From positions 73,053,127 to 73,117,126 of the forward strand of contig NC_086378.1 in NCBI RefSeq assembly GCF_036588685.1: DNA of 64,000 bases. The letters are read 5' to 3'. Positions 1 to 14,100 of the stretch are shown here, piece by piece (positions within the stretch are counted from its first letter, which is position 1; the number at the start of each line of letters is the position of its first letter). The position numbers and the translations under genes were made by a program. Source of the DNA: Mytilus trossulus (lineage: Eukaryota; Mollusca; Bivalvia; Mytilida; Mytilidae). The notes below the pieces were generated by a model. It was given only the letters and a program-made list of their open reading frames with translations. It was not told where the DNA came from and did not search any database.

Positions 1-1956
1 CTAATACATACCTTTCTTGTACTATTTTCTTGCTTTAAAACATAAACAAAAACAACATGCAGACACTTCATATACATGCTATATGTTACTAAATTCAACC
101 CCTACTAATACATGTTACTCATTCAACATGCTATATCCCCTATTTAAATATTACTTGGGATTTTTCAAATGTTATTGTACAGATTTTCCATAAAGATTCA
201 GGATTTTCATGGTTCATTAGTGGTTTTTTTTCCTTTTTTTTTAAGTTTTAAAATAGTTGTTTTTATTTTTGCTAACCAATCATTGTATGTGATCTATTTT
301 TCCATTTAATGAATCTAAGATATAAAATTGAGAAAAAAACAGGGAATGTGTCAATGATATGCCCATATTATACATATTGAAAATGTTGCAAAAATAAAAT
401 GGAATTTTAAATAAGTCAATAAAAATTAAGGTCCTGCAGAGACAAAAGGTGGCAAAAGGATATTCATATACAAGTTTGTCTTAATTTTGAGATTATAATG
501 TCAACAATCCTAGTTTTGTATGATGTGTTGTTGCCAGACATAGAGAAAGGAGGACAAAATAATGACTGAGCTGTATAAAAACATAGAAATTTGATGATGT
601 TCCTGTCAGAAATCTTCTACCAATTTTTCACAGTATAAATGCAACAAACCATAATTATTTCTGAGTTGCAAATTGTTTTCAATGAGCCAAATGCATTATG
701 AAATAACAGCTGAGTATATTATGACAACCAAACTTTGTAATTCTTCAGTTTTTTCAAATATCCTGTCAGTAGAAAGTGGTTGATAGGAAGGCTGTTTGCA
801 CAGATAATTGTATACCACGCTGAGTGATAAACACATGTAATTTCTCATGTTAACATGTACCATGCATTTCAAGCCCTATGTAATTATCAACAACAAAAAT
901 TTAGAAAGAGAAAATGTAAGATAAAATTGCATAAAAATAATCTCTTTTGTGCCTCACACAAAAATATTTCTTTTTAAGCCTTATACTAACAAAATTGTTT
1001 AAGTAACGAAATTTTCAGCATAAAAAATGGTAAGCAGTATTAGCTGTAACCATTTGCCTAATTACTTGGAGGATCAAATTACATTCCTATTGTTATGCAA
1101 TCCTTACTTAAATCACAATATACAAGTCATACCTATTTAAAAATTCAAGTATGTAATGACAATATAATTACATCTTGTTTGTCATAATTAAGACTAATGA
1201 CATAATCAAATAAAGACAAACACCGAGGAGGGTTATTTGTTTACTCTACACTCCTGCAATAATTGTAATTATCAACATTGACAGAACTGACATCTTCCAT
1301 GCATTTATTTACATTACCAAACAGAAACATGAAAATGTAATTTGAAAGAAAATCTTTAAGTAAAAATCAATATTATATTCAGGCCTTTATTCAAGATATG
1401 GTTAATTTTTGGTTAATTTTATTTTTCTTGAATTTTACCAAAAGGGAGATAATTTGAGATTATTGCATCTAAAATCAATCACTCTACCGACATCTTATCA
1501 GTGTTAAATATCAATGAATTAAAATAGTTTAACTTTTCTTCATTCAGTCTCTTGAGGATTTTTTTTTTTTTTAAATTGAAAGAAAGTAATTCCAAAATAA
1601 AACGAAATTGTTGCGTAAATTTTTTAAGTGATTTTTTTTTTAATTTTGAAAGTTTAACACATAAAAACAAAAGCAACTGTTTAATTCAAAGCAATCTTAT
1701 CTATAAACTGTGAAAACAGAAAAATTGACTGAACTTTATTTAAATATTGAACCATTCGAAAATTTAATTTGATTAATGGATAGTTAATTTTACTTTCACA
1801 CACAATCAAACTTTACAAATAGTATTACATATTAAAGCAAACATGACATTCCATATTAATAAAACTACATACAAATATCGATACATTCACATTCCAAATC
1901 TATAACATTTCAGCCAATATTGAGTTCATTTACATGAAGCACTTCCATTAAGCATG
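1..1956. other. AT-rich flank downstream of the minus-strand gene
   Basis: I see no gene here. The reading frames are short and low in complexity. On the minus strand this lies downstream of the stop codon at 1957-1959. An AATAAA (TTTATT on the plus strand, 1735-1740) lies about 220 bases past the stop and is the nearest candidate polyadenylation signal for the JHY-like gene. Confidence 0.4.
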
Positions 1957-2049
1957 TTAGTATTTCTCTCCCATCATACTCACTGCTTTTTTAAGATTTT
2001 TACTCGTAATAAAGTACGGATCTTTTAATTTGTCTGCAGGGATTTTTTC
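1957..2049 (-). CDS. Terminal coding exon (exon 5) of the JHY-like gene
   Basis: Thirty codons plus a TAA stop, too short for ordinary ORF listing. The minus strand reads a pyrimidine-rich tract ending in GTGTAG at 2050-2055, followed by an open frame beginning EKIPADKLKDPYF and ending MMGEKY-stop. The preceding exon ends phase 0 on GCA at a consensus GTAAGT donor and this exon starts phase 0, so the joined frame is uninterrupted. The lysine-rich helical character matches the previous exon (KRKA followed by EKIPADK). The function is that of the whole gene (see the exon at 11174). The splice pairing is an inference; a further small exon in the 580-bp intron is not excluded. Confidence 0.62.
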   Translation of the reverse strand, partial: EKIPADKLKDPYFITSKNLKKAVSMMGEKY

Positions 2050-2085
2050 CTACACAAAATAAGTGCTCACTTATTATTTTTGAAA

Positions 2086-2162
2086 ATAGAAAAATAAAAC
2101 TTTCACATGTATAGAAAAATAAAACTTTCACATGTATAGAAAAATAAAACTTTCACGAGTAT
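2086..2162. repeat. Short tandem repeat, about 26-bp unit, 3 copies
   Basis: Three near-identical units of ATAGAAAAATAAAACTTTCAC follow one another in the last intron of the JHY-like gene. Confidence 0.85.
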
Positions 2163-2632
2163 AACTTTTATATGATATTTTTTTACTTCCTGAATGAAGA
2201 AAACATTAAAAAAATTTCAATCAGGTAAAAACAATGTTTATATTTTCCCTAAACCATTTTGTTTTCCTAACTGAATGATGTTTAGCACTAAATGAAAAAC
2301 AAGTGTTTTGGGAATGAAAATCTGGATTAAGTTCTTAATTTTTAAAATCCCACATGCATGCATTGTTATATTAACTCAGATAGTTAAGTTTTTGCAAATC
2401 AGAAAATTGGTGAAAAGTATAATGCTATGATGCATATTTTTCTCACTCTTCCAGATTAAACATTTCATTGGATAACATGTACAGACTTAAAGAGCCTTAA
2501 AACCTTGAATCAGTCACTGAAAGTTTACTGTGCAAAAATACAGAAAGAACAAAAATTTCAGAAAGACTGCAACAGGAGTTGTGATACTATTATCTAGTCA
2601 CACATTAATTATTTATTAAGAAATTTACTTAC

Positions 2633-2776
2633 TGCCTTTCGTTTACTTTTTTCTGATTCCTCTACCTGAGGGTCTTTACGAGGATATTTGTTGGTCGGTT
2701 TCTTATCATGTAAGTCATGTTTATTTTTTTCCATTACCATTCTCGCATACTCAAACTGTTTATGCCTCTTCTCACA
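2633..2776 (-). CDS. Coding exon 4 of the JHY-like gene
   Basis: Forty-eight codons, from acceptor TTTTCAG (2777 upward) to donor GTAAGT (2627-2632), phase 0 at both ends. It encodes a basic helical segment starting CEKRHKQFEYARMVMEKNK and ending EESEKSKRKA. Together with the end of exon 3 this gives the pattern LGPD, then a K/E-rich linker, then a (Q/E)YAR-V-xxN helix, which is the part I associate with the C-terminal region of JHY-type ciliary proteins. Reading past the donor gives only VSKFLNK and a stop, as expected for run-through into an intron. Confidence 0.65.
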
Positions 2777-3753
2777 CTGAAAATTATAAACCAAGGGTTT
2801 CCAAATGAGAGACATTATAGACTGGATGATTGTCAATACAATCAAAAACTGGTGACTGCATACGTTTACAGTAGAATTAGAAAAGATATGGAATAGGTGT
2901 ACATTAGCTGCCATGCCAAATTTGACAAAAATCTGTGACATTTTCTTTTACTTGACCTTATTCCAGAATCATGAAAACTATATGACATTGACCAATGAAC
3001 AATGAAAGTGAGGTCAATGTCAAATGTCCCTGTAAGACCGGGTTGTATATACATTTATCTAAAATTAAAAAATATTAATCAATATCGTTTCAGAAATCAA
3101 CAAGATTTCAATATAAATAACTATTAATGTATTCATTAAACGCAAATTAAGTAAAATTTAAAACATTTAAAATTCATTTTGTAAAATGGAAGAATTAACA
3201 GTAGATCTGCACCAAAGAATAACTAGAAATGTTTAAATTTTTTATGAAGTGTCAAAGGTTTTTCCACCTGACAAGTCCTATGTAATTCAGTAAGATTTAA
3301 AACACTTTGTAAAAGTATACAGTGTTCAAATCTTTGAACAACTCGGTCAAACCATATAATAAAGTTAAATATATTTGAAAATATTAAAAGCATTTCTGTT
3401 ACTTTTTATAAATAATCAGCGACTCATTTCACAAAAACAAATCCTACGAGTCATAATCATTATAGTATAACTTAGGATCAATTATTATGGTTTGATTTTA
3501 TGTGAAAAAAGTCTTAAGTAATCTTTTAACACAATTTATATTTGAGCTGTGTTTGATAAAGTCAATCTCATGCAAGTACATGTATACATGTACATGTATA
3601 GGACTTTGATTAGTTATGGAGCATTCAAATATAAAATAAATGACAGATGTATTAATATTCATTTGCATAAGGGTTGATTTTTATCAGACGCAACTAGTAT
3701 GTTATCCTTCAAAATTAGTTTTAGTAACATAAATAAATACCAATATGTCATAC

Positions 3754-4113
3754 CTTATCCTTGTACGTTTCATTATCCAGGTCGGGTCCAAGTGTTCCCC
3801 TGTTTAGTCGAACCTCCTTCTGCATCTTTTTAAAGTCTCTAACTGTATAAACTTGATACCATGGTTCCTGGTTTTGATCTTTCTGCTTATTTTCCTGGTA
3901 CATAGACGCATACCCTCCTTTTTCAACAATAACAGGAACAGTAAGTTCATCACGGATAGGTATTGGTGGAATTTTAGCATAAGGATTTGGCGACAAATTT
4001 AATTCTGCCATTAATGCCTCCTCCTGCTTAAGTAGTGCCTCTTCATCGATGCCGTCATAATCATTCCCTCTGTAAGCTTCTGTCTGTAGTGGTTGCTGGG
4101 GAGGGGGCTGATC
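3754..4113 (-). CDS. Coding exon 3 of the JHY-like gene
   Basis: One hundred and twenty codons between a TTAAG acceptor (4114-4118) and a GTATGA donor, phase 0 at both ends. It begins DQPPPQQPLQTEAYRGNDYDG, continues through an acidic helix (EEALLKQEEALMAEL) and a proline-rich stretch (NPYAKIPPIPIRDELTVPV), and ends with WYQVYTVRDFKKMQKEV followed by LNRGTLGPDLDNETYKDK. The YTxxDF-K-xx-L-LGPD block is the most family-like motif of the gene and the main reason for the tentative JHY assignment. The internal Met (MAEL) is not taken as a start, because the frame is open back to the acceptor and joins the giant exon in phase. Confidence 0.68.
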
Positions 4114-6585
4114 CTTAAATATGTATATAAAATTTATTACTTCAATACATATAAATAATTTGGATGTTTCATGTATAAAACTTCTATTTTTAGGCTAGAC
4201 TATGAATTTATAAGTAGATATTTTCCAATATTAACTATTTCAATAAATCTAAGACATTTGTAGTCTTACGCAATTTAGTATGTAATATATAAACATCATT
4301 TAAAAAGAAAAGCTAATAACTTTTACAGGAGTAATTGTAAAGGGGTCAACTCACATTCTCAATTTCAATTGTAATTTTTTCACATTTTTTTTAAACATTT
4401 TAGTATTGTCAATTTGTTTTATTTGTAATCATAATAGTGATTTGTTTGTCAGCTAGTTTGTTGGAATGTTGGTGTTTAGCATCACTTTCAGCACGGTGAG
4501 AAATAGGAAAATTCAGAGAGGACCACCAAGCTATGGTATGATAAAACAGCAGGTTCATTCTCAATAGAGAAACTGTATGTCTATTTTGTATAAACCTCAA
4601 TTGAAGACTTTCAGACAATACTATAACTAATATTATGTACAATACAAAAAGTCCCTTCACCTTTTCCAATTATCCACTAATTAGGTAAGATAATTATGTT
4701 TGTCGAATATTACAGGGATAACCTTAATATTTATAGATTTCAATATAAAAACAATTTGGATAAAGATCAAGATTGTCAAGATTATTGAAATGACAATGCC
4801 TAATTTCAGAACCTTTAAAACTTAATTCTATCTTATTTAATATGATACACATATATACTTGTCTTATCATATTTTAAACACAAGGCCAAAATACATATAA
4901 AAAGCACCCCAGGTGTTCTTGGTCAAATTATAATGAAAGATTTTTAAGTTGAGGACATGTCTTTTGGTGCTTTTCTACCAAAGGTTTCTTTGATTTCATG
5001 ACTTTCAGCCCAACAGAATATGGCTGCTTAATGTCATTGTTCAAAATCAAAGCCAATACACAGTTAACATTAATTACTTTGCAAACATTGAATTTTGGAA
5101 GTTGTAGAAAGATTTTATTTGGTGGGAGTACATGTCCTTCATAAGTGGACCACACAAGAAAAAAGTGTGTTTGCCGTGCAGTCTAAAATGATAATTAATT
5201 GATCACTGGCAATAAAGACTGTAGTTCTTATCTTGTATTTTGAGAGGGGGCTTCTGGAAAACTGTAAGGTATTAAATTCATTTTAAAATAATGTTAATGT
5301 GATGTAAAATGAATGTGTCTAATCATTTGGTTAGGACCCCCGATTGTCCCCAATCCCTTTGAAAATCTCCCTACTATCTGGCAACTGAGACTGACAGTTA
5401 TAACAACTACTATCAGGAAGTACAGAAATCTAGATCATTAAATTTCTATTAATAAACAAATAGCAAACTTATTCAAACTAGTCCTGTCTATATATTCTTA
5501 TTTGTTCAAATAAATTACAGTAGAGATTAACTAGTATTAATGAAGAAAGGTATTTGAACCATTGTTCAAGTATTGATTGACATAAATAATATTGGCAAAT
5601 GCTTCACTGAAATAGTAACTAAATATCCTAAGAGAAAACATATCCTTACATTTAAACTTGTATTGGTTTTAAAGATATTCTTTTAAATTCCTGAAGGCTT
5701 AAATGTTTTCTTGTTGCTCGGGCTTCATTGAATCATATCAAAAACACAACTAGAATTTCATATTTGTATTTTTTTTAAATAGGTTATAATTATACAAAAT
5801 GGGTCTTGAATAAAAAAAAACATAAGGTCCTTTTTTACAATGAACATTAATAGCTTTTGTATTTACTTTTAATTCAACTCCAAAAGTTTAAATGTGTCTA
5901 TTGAAAAAGTATCAATTGAAATTAAAACCAGAACTTGACGTCTCTTTGTGAATAAGAATTTGTTTTGCACAGATGGAATTGGTGGCTTTCTAAATATGTT
6001 GCAAGATAAATTAATGTTATTAGGTCCAGTGTACCACTTCTTGTTATGTATTTCATGTAAAACTATGTCTTAAAACCAATTTTTTGGTTAGTTCTATATT
6101 AACTTCTCGTTGGAATTTTATAAACTTAGTACTAATAGAAACGAAATTGTTTCAAATTCTCACACTGGTTAGGCACATCAAATAAACACTCATATATCCT
6201 TGTATTATATATGTACTTCCAAAATGACCATGCCTTAAAAATAAGACGTACAGTTCAGATGCTTGTATATATCAATTTAAGTTTGAAATAGATTTCTACT
6301 CTTTTGATTAAAATTTAATTTATCTATACAGCATATTAATTTTTAAACTATATATATGCCTAAGGGTAATAATTGTATATATTTATTTTAAAAAATGCAC
6401 TATACTAACTTTATTAGGATTCAAGCCCATTATCTTAACTCATGCAGTATTACAATAAGCACCATGCAGATGAATAATCATGCAATGACATATCAATCTT
6501 AATATCTATACAGAATAGGACTGACATTAAAACCTAATTCAGTTACAAATTTTAATTGCTAAAAGTGTCTATTCACCAAAAAAAT
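4114..6585. other. Intron sequence, no gene seen
   Basis: First part of the 7-kb intron between exon 3 and the giant exon. Only short reading frames in AT-rich sequence. An additional phase-0 exon cannot be excluded by eye. Confidence 0.4.
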
Positions 6586-6592
6586 TTTGTAA

Positions 6593-7240
6593 GGGTTCCA
6601 CGGAACCCAGTGTCTCGCCTACTTTTGCTGTAACTCCACAGTCTCCCAGGCTCAACAAAAATGAGGAAAACATATTCCTCTTGATACTATCTTTTCATTG
6701 TAGAAGCTTCTGTCACAGTTTGGTAAAAATCCAGTATAGTTTAAGAAAGATATTCAAATTCTAAAAACTTTAACCACAGAGTGAATGTAATGTTTCCCCG
6801 CAGAAAAACTAAGTCCATTTATAGGTAAAAAACAGAAAAAATGGAATTTTATTTTTGCAAACTTTACTTCTGGATACTATCTTATGATCATAAACAAGCT
6901 CTTGTCCAAGTTTGGTAGAAATCCAGTATAGTTTAAGAAAGTTATTCAAATTTTAAAAACTTTAACCACAGAGTGAATGTAAGGTTTCCCCGCAGAAAAA
7001 CTAAGTCCATTTATAAATAAAATACAGAAAAAATGGAATTTTATTTTTACAAAATTTACTTCTGAATACTATTTTATGATCATAAACAAGCTTCTGTCCA
7101 AGTTTGGTAGAAATCCAGTATAGTTTAAGAAAGTTATTAAATTTTCAAAAACTTTAACCACGGAGTGAATATTTGTTGACGCCGACGGAATGTAGGATCG
7201 CTTAGTCTCGCTTTTTCGACTTAAGTCGAAGGCTCGACAA
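6593..7240 (+). repeat. Interspersed repeat with 192-bp internal period and hairpin ends (copy A)
   Basis: The left end carries the stem-loop GGGTTCCACGGAACCC (6593-6608) and then GTGTCTCGCCTACTTTTGCTG. The body repeats with a 192-bp period: the block ACCACAGAGTGAATGTAA and its equivalents recur at about 6773, 6965 and 7157. The right end has the perfect palindrome TTCGACTTAAGTCGAA (7215-7230) followed by GGCTCGACAA. Inverted copies occur at 37667 and 38828. No coding capacity. The class is unknown to me. Confidence 0.8.
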
Positions 7241-7702
7241 TAAAAATGTCATAAAAAGATATCTGCTAATTTCCAAGTACACTGTATTAAATTAGTATTT
7301 TCAAATGTTTTCCATATCTCTTTATGCCACCTGCCCATGAGGTTTAAAGCTTGTATTTCGTACCAAAATATATTCTTCTATTAATTTTCATGTCTATAAC
7401 CTAACACAATTAATATTTAATTACATTTTTATGCAGACATTTTTTATCCAGTCCCCACTCAGATTTTAAATTAAGCAATGTCAAGTTCAGAACTCTTTCT
7501 TGACTTGTCTACTTAAATTATTATTGAAAATTCAAATCTTAGACTTATACCTGCCTATCCATTTTTCTACCTGAATGCCAAATGGAAACATTAGCAGATG
7601 GTAGCAGACTAATTTTTTTGATTGCTAAAGCATTAATCCTAAATGTGTTTCCCTTGTTAACTCATGTTGTGAAGTTCCTGTTTCATTGCATTTCCATCTT
7701 AA

Positions 7703-7924
7703 GGGGGTCTCATTGGAGGATTCCGATCCTGGATCCCGCTTACTGTTTTATCAGATTCCCGTATCCTGCTTACACTATGTACATAAGCAATTCTCATTTT
7801 TTTTGTCATTCCCCAGGTCCCGCTAGACCTCATTTCCCGTTTTCACGACACAATAATTTGACTTTCCCGTGTCACACTTACCAAAAAGCCTGTGTCATGC
7901 TTAGACCCCCAATGAGACCCACTC
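7703..7924. mobile_element. TTAA-flanked palindromic MITE
   Basis: Terminal inverted repeats GGGGGTCTCATTGG and CCAATGAGACCC lie at the two ends, with TTAA at 7699-7702 and 7925-7928. The interior is a series of CCCG/TCCCG-rich quasi-repeats. A partial relative is at 17310-17400. The frame crossing it (7582-7968) is a by-product of the element. TTAA duplication suggests a piggyBac-type mobilising enzyme. Confidence 0.65.
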
Positions 7925-10900
7925 TTAAGTTCTTGCTTGTGTTTAATTATAACTCAGAGTCTCTATAATAAGCTTTGAAGCTTTCTGATACAAATTAAGT
8001 GAGAAAACTTCAAAAGAGAGGAGCAAACACCTAAACATAAGTGTCTTCCTTGACATAAAATTTTGAAGTCAAAAGTTTAGAAAAGAGATTTAAGCAAGTT
8101 CATGTATAAGCTGACCAGTACTAAACTTTATGTCATTTTTTGTTTCTTTTTTAGTTCTTGGCAGCTATTAAACTTATTAAACTATATAGAGGGACTAAAA
8201 AATCAACTTTTATCAAATAGTATATACCTGGTTTTTTAATGGTATTAATGTAGAATATTAAAAGGTCTATGTATTCTTTGCAATGATTTATTGATTTGAG
8301 AATAAAAGACATATATTTGTTCTGCGCATGTTTATATTGTTGGGAAACGGTCCATTGGTTTTAACAGCCCACAACAACGGAACCTACCCAAGAGACTGAA
8401 AGAAGTTTAATTGCAGTATAAGACATTAAACGATAGCAATCACCATAGATTTTTACACAACAACATAAAAGACGTGACAAAACATACTATCAAACTTTAA
8501 TGACTTTATTGATTAAGTATTTGTTTAGGAACACTTAAATGAAAACCCAATTAAATAATTCAAGCTACAGCAATCTCAACAATGCAGATTAGAAAAAAAT
8601 CTCTATTTAATAAATGGTTGCTAAGTAGGTTTTTTTTACTACAACATGCTAAGCTCCTGAAAGCCATTAGTTTTATAACTGAAAAGACAACCTACCCAGT
8701 ATCCCATATAACCTGTACTGAACTAAAGAATAGAAATATAAATGACACTCATAGAATGTATAAAGAAAAAATTAAATCTGCTAAGTATATATAACCTTCA
8801 ATATTTTCAAGAGTTTTATAATGTATTGTAAATGTTTTTGATAACAAGTCTACAACTTGCAATAGACTTTTATAAATAAGACCCAAATGAAGATTATTTG
8901 ATAGCTGTCTATCGTAAACTTGTTTAGTATTATAAAGAAATTTACAACTATCATATTATCACATAGTTCTTTGGCCTGAATACCATGAATACAGAGATTT
9001 TATTTCAACATAAAACTCAATTAATATTTGTACTATGCCATTATATGAATAAAAAGAGTGATAGCCATTTCATCGTTCACACAATCAAGACTTATTTACT
9101 TTATTCACTTGCTTTCTTCTTGAATTATACCAATAGCTATATAAATAAAGAGATATGGTATGATTGCCAATGAGACAACTACCCACTAGAGACTAGATGA
9201 CGTAGATGTTAGAAACTGACTTTAGATGGAATAAAAATGTTCATAATACATGTAGTACACATCACAAGGATAATACCAAACTCAGCAATGTTTAAACTGC
9301 ATGAATTTTTAATATCATAAGAATATTAAAGACTGAAACATGGTAGATTTCAAATCTTCTACTGCTTTTTCATACTTGGTATGCTTATCATTCAGTTCAT
9401 AAAGACTGCATTCCATTGTAACTAGTTTTCCTTTATAGTGATGAAGTTGATGACTGGTCCATTAAAGCAGGACAAATATTTAGAAAACACAGACTTGTTT
9501 GAAAACAAAAAAAAATTACAGATAAGATCATAAGCATGATCAGTTTCATAAATGAAATATGTTTTGCAAAATCTAAGATTCTGAAAACAATAACTTTTAA
9601 TAATATTTTATGAAGACTTTTTTTATCGAACACACAGTTCTTGAAGGACATTCTTGATGCCAATTTTGCTTTTTAATGCACTACAAACCAAAGTTTTGTT
9701 AGAAAAAAACAGACTTTCAATAAATTGGTATTTGTATGCCCTATAAAATTTTCATCCTTTAATTTGGAGAAGTGTGTTTTAATAAAATTATTTTTTTTCT
9801 CTTGTATTTAGTTCACGAGACCAATTTCTTATCTTTGCTTGTTAATGAAATGCAATGCTACAGTACTATTAAACATGTAAACTATAATCAGAAGGATTCC
9901 ATTGAATTAATGAGTCCTTATATTATACATTGTAGTATAAAATTAAATCAAGCATTAAACAATAATAACAAGATTTACAAGATTAACTCAGATATTTAAT
10001 ACAAATTTAATCCAATATGTCCCTGACCTTTGCTTTAACATACTAATGGTGCTTCTCAACTTTGGTCATAGGCCAAAATTATAAAATTGTTAAAGTATTG
10101 AACAATCAAAATAATGAAATTAAAATTTTGTAATTATGCTGTCAGAAATATCAATGGAGAAAATTAAATTGGATAATTATATCTACGAAAAAATTATGAA
10201 ACTATTTCTTTGATTTTCAGATTGAATATTACAATTTGAGCAAGGCACCTTACATCGAACCACCATGACAACTCTGAAAACACCAAATGAACTTGTCAAA
10301 TTCTGATAAGATTTCCTTAGACAATTAAATTGTTGATACAATCAAAGACCCAACAAAAAAAGAAAGCATATAACTTAATAAACTACAATATACATCTATT
10401 CAAAAACTTTCTTGTGTTGAATGTCAACTTTTATATAAGTGGATCATTTTAATACCTAACAACAAAGAGCCTAGTTATCTTCACTTCAAATATTTTGTTA
10501 GTGTTAAATTCACTATGGAAGACTGTTTGGTATGAAAACATCCCAAAACAGATCTGAGGTTTTTAAATAGTTTAATATCTTAAACAGATATTTCATGGGT
10601 AATCAATTAAATTTCATTACAGTATAGTAACTATGATATCGTATCAATATTAACCTATCTAATAAGGTTTTTTTTTAATCCAAGCATCAGTTTATAAATA
10701 GTAAACCAGACATAAAAGTAATTAGTAATAAGAGTTTTTCTTTCCTTTTTCTATGTATTTTTTTAGAATTCATAAGAAAAGTTCTAAACAAATCAAGTTT
10801 GCTTGATTGCTGTTTTACATTAAAAAAATGGTGAAGAGATGCTACACCATGCTTACATCATGTACATATAAAATTACATAAACTGCATAAGATTTCTCTA

Positions 10901-11173
10901 TATATATATCTTAATACTTAATACTATTTCTTCTGTCAAATCAATTTTCACAATTTCAAATTAGCCTGTTTTCATGCTTTCTACTTTGAGCAAGTCTTTG
11001 CTTTAAATCAAGATTTAATTCTGAACAAAAATCTTTTATATTGACCCGTAATTTCATTTCATTCAACATACATGTGTGTACATAGTAACATTCAGATTGT
11101 TTTTTGTAATTTGTAATTTTTCATTGGCTTTTTACATACATGTGTTTATAAACTAAAGTAATATTGAACTGAC
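7925..11173. other. Intron sequence with a mussel interspersed repeat fragment
   Basis: AT-rich. The only recognisable item is a fragment of the mussel repeat (GGTATGATTGCCAATGAGACAAC) at about 9157-9190. The 60-76-codon frames here are low-complexity and have no splice context that I trust. Confidence 0.4.
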
Positions 11174-14100
11174 CTGATATTGCCTATTGTACTGGTTATC
11201 TGCTTGATACTGCCGACTTCCTTGACTTATCGGTGACTGATGAGAATGGTTGTCACTCGGTGGGCTCTGGTACCGGCTCTCTGTTTGATCTCCTCCACCT
11301 CCACGATTTGAAGGTTGATACTGAACACCAACTGGACGTCTATCACCCGTCTGTTTCTGTCTGACTTCGGCTTGAACATTAAATGGTGGCTCTGATCCTG
11401 GGGCATCATCAGGATGAGATTTCACTCTTCGTTGAAATGTCGGACTTAATACTTTTAAATTAATGTCAACACTTATTTTTTGTCCATCATCTGTTATAAT
11501 TTCAGTTTTTATTGGCTTTAATTCGATTGGTTTTTTATATGAACCCGTGTCCCTATATACTGGGGACTGTGTTGGCTCCTCCCTTGAAACTTGTGGCTTG
11601 TAGCCTAAAGGTTCAAGGTACTGATTACGTGTTGGGGTGCCATACATTCTACCTTGACCTTGTTGAATCTGACCTTGATTTGTAGTCTGCAGGTGACCAT
11701 CACTTGGGTATTTTTGAAGACCTCTAGATTTTTTAACAGAACCAGATGTAGTTTTACCATCCTTGTGTTTAGCCAACTGTGCTGACCTTTTTGCCCATAC
11801 TCCCTCAGCCCCTTGATCTGCATTGCCACGTAACTCTGTAAGAGGTGGTCGTTTTTCCTCATTTGGCAATGGAATTGTTCGTTTATGTTTTTTCCCTTGT
11901 TTCTTGGGATGAATAAATATATCACTAAGTTTACTTTCTGCTTCCTTTTCTTTCTCTTTTAATGTTTTATAACTTTTACTTGGGGGAAGTCCATATGTAA
12001 ATTTGTTTTCTTCTACATAATCAACTCTTGGCTCTTTTGGATGAAGTAGTTCCATCCTAGCGGTATCCATATCCTCTTCATATTCAGGTTTTTCCTCCCT
12101 TTGACTTAAATACTTTTCGTTTTCACCACGACCTTGACCAAAAGGATTTGGAGGGGGATTTCCCCAGTTCCCATATCCTTCTTGGTCTAATGAGTCTCTA
12201 GCAAAATTACGTTGATCATTATATCCATTTTCATCTAATGAATCTCTAAATTGTTCATCTAATGGAATGCGAGGTATAACAACTTCAGAGTCGTGTATTT
12301 GATTGTTTTCTAATCTGTGCCGTAAATCTTCCTGATATTCTGTTTCACGTTGTAGGTCATCATCACCTCTTTCATCTCCATTCCTATATCGAGACGGAGA
12401 AACTCCCCTCCTATCATAATACTGATCATCCTGTTTTCTTGAATATTGATCATCAGGTCTTTGCGACTCTTGATCATTCGGTCTCCGTGAATATTGATCA
12501 TCCTGTCTTCGTGACTGTGGATCATCCTGTCTTCGTGACTGTTGATCATCCTGTCTTCGTGAATACTGATCATCTTGCTGTCTATCATACTGATCATCTT
12601 GTCTCCGTGAATACTGATCGTTTTGCCTGCGTGAATTTCTTTCTTGTTCCTGAGAATATCCATCTTGTTCTCTAGAATGTCTATCTTGATCACGAGCGTA
12701 TCCACCTTGATTTTGGGAATAACCTTCAGATTCTCTTCCTTGACCTCCTTGATTTCGTGCATATCCTGTTTGATTCTGAGCATATCCACCTTGATTTCTA
12801 GAGTATCCTTCTGGTTCTTGAGAATAACCTCCTGGATTCCTAGAATAACCTTCTTGATCATCAACATTACGATCCTCATAACGATTATCATTACGGGCAT
12901 TAGGAACCTCCCGCGAGTCACGCACATTACCGTGACTGTTAGAATTATTTGAGTAGCCATTTTGATTTCTCTCTTGTCTATAACCACTATCCTGATCCTG
13001 TGATCTTCCGTAACTCCTTGAATCCATCTGATCACTTTGTCCGTATCTATCACTTGTTTTTCTACTGTTATACGAATTTGAATATCCCTCAGTTGCTTGA
13101 ATTTCTGCTCTTAACCGAGCAGCTTCCTCATTCATTGCCTCCCTTTCTTGTTTATACCTATTTCCTTGCTCTTCAATTCTACGAACTTGGTCCTCTAAAT
13201 CTTCATTCATATCATCAATACGACTTTCAACAAAACGAAATTCGTCCTCTTCTTCCCTTGTAAACGTTGGAGAATCAATATATATCTTTTTAACAGCTCT
13301 TCCAGAACCACTTTTTGCACTGTTGTTTTGGTCTGCACGGGCAGATCCAGATCTTATTGTTTGTGATAATGATACAGACGGAATATCAGATTCAAACTGA
13401 TGTGTATGGTCAGGTGATAAGTTTGATGTCCTGCCCGAGTTAAAATCTAAAGAATCTTGAAATTTTTGTGGAGTTGCAGGATGTGGTGTTGGGACTCGTT
13501 CACGTGGTGTGTCCCAAACTTCAGTTCCACGACCTTCAGTATGACTATGATAATCACTTATAACAGGCTCTTTAAAAGATACGGCACTTTTACGCTGGTC
13601 AAATTTTCTAGTTTCAGAAAGGTTATCTTGATTCACATTGTCTATATCATGACTTGCCAAATCGTAATTAATATTAGATGGAGGAGGTATACCGTTGTCA
13701 CTTACTACAGATTCGTTCCTATCAAACTGTGGTGCGGGGACACCTGTAGCACTAGTTGCAGACGCTGTTCGCTGACTAGTTCTGGAGTTGGCTCTAAACC
13801 TAGAAGATTCAGCAGATGTTATTACAGGTACATGTTTAGTAACAGGTGAAGGCACTCTATATGTTTGTCTACCAGAGTCAGGTGCAGATTGTAAATAGCT
13901 AGTGGTATCTGGTACTAGTCCAGAATCAACGTCAAGACTATCAGCTTCAATCCCTTCACCACCTTGTGCAAATGGCAACTCACTAACAGACCGAGCTTCC
14001 AAAAATGGGTGCTGTTGAGAAGAAGAAGTGCTTATATTTTTAAGTCTACTAGAACTGTAACTCACACCACTAGGTGTTTTATTTTGCTCTCTTGATGGAG

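Noticed and set aside
2609-2941. Treating 2609-2941 as one 110-codon gene
   Set aside because: Only the middle (2633-2776) lies between splice sites and joins the neighbouring exons in phase; both ends are intron read-through.
7582-7968. 128-codon plus-strand frame
   Set aside because: It spans the palindromic TTAA-flanked MITE; the proline/histidine-rich residues come from its CCCG repeats.
12439-13263. Several 78-130-codon plus-strand frames opposite the giant exon
   Set aside because: Shadows of the repetitive Arg/Gln/Ser-rich minus-strand coding sequence; their residues (FVTVDHPVF-type repeats) mirror its repeats.
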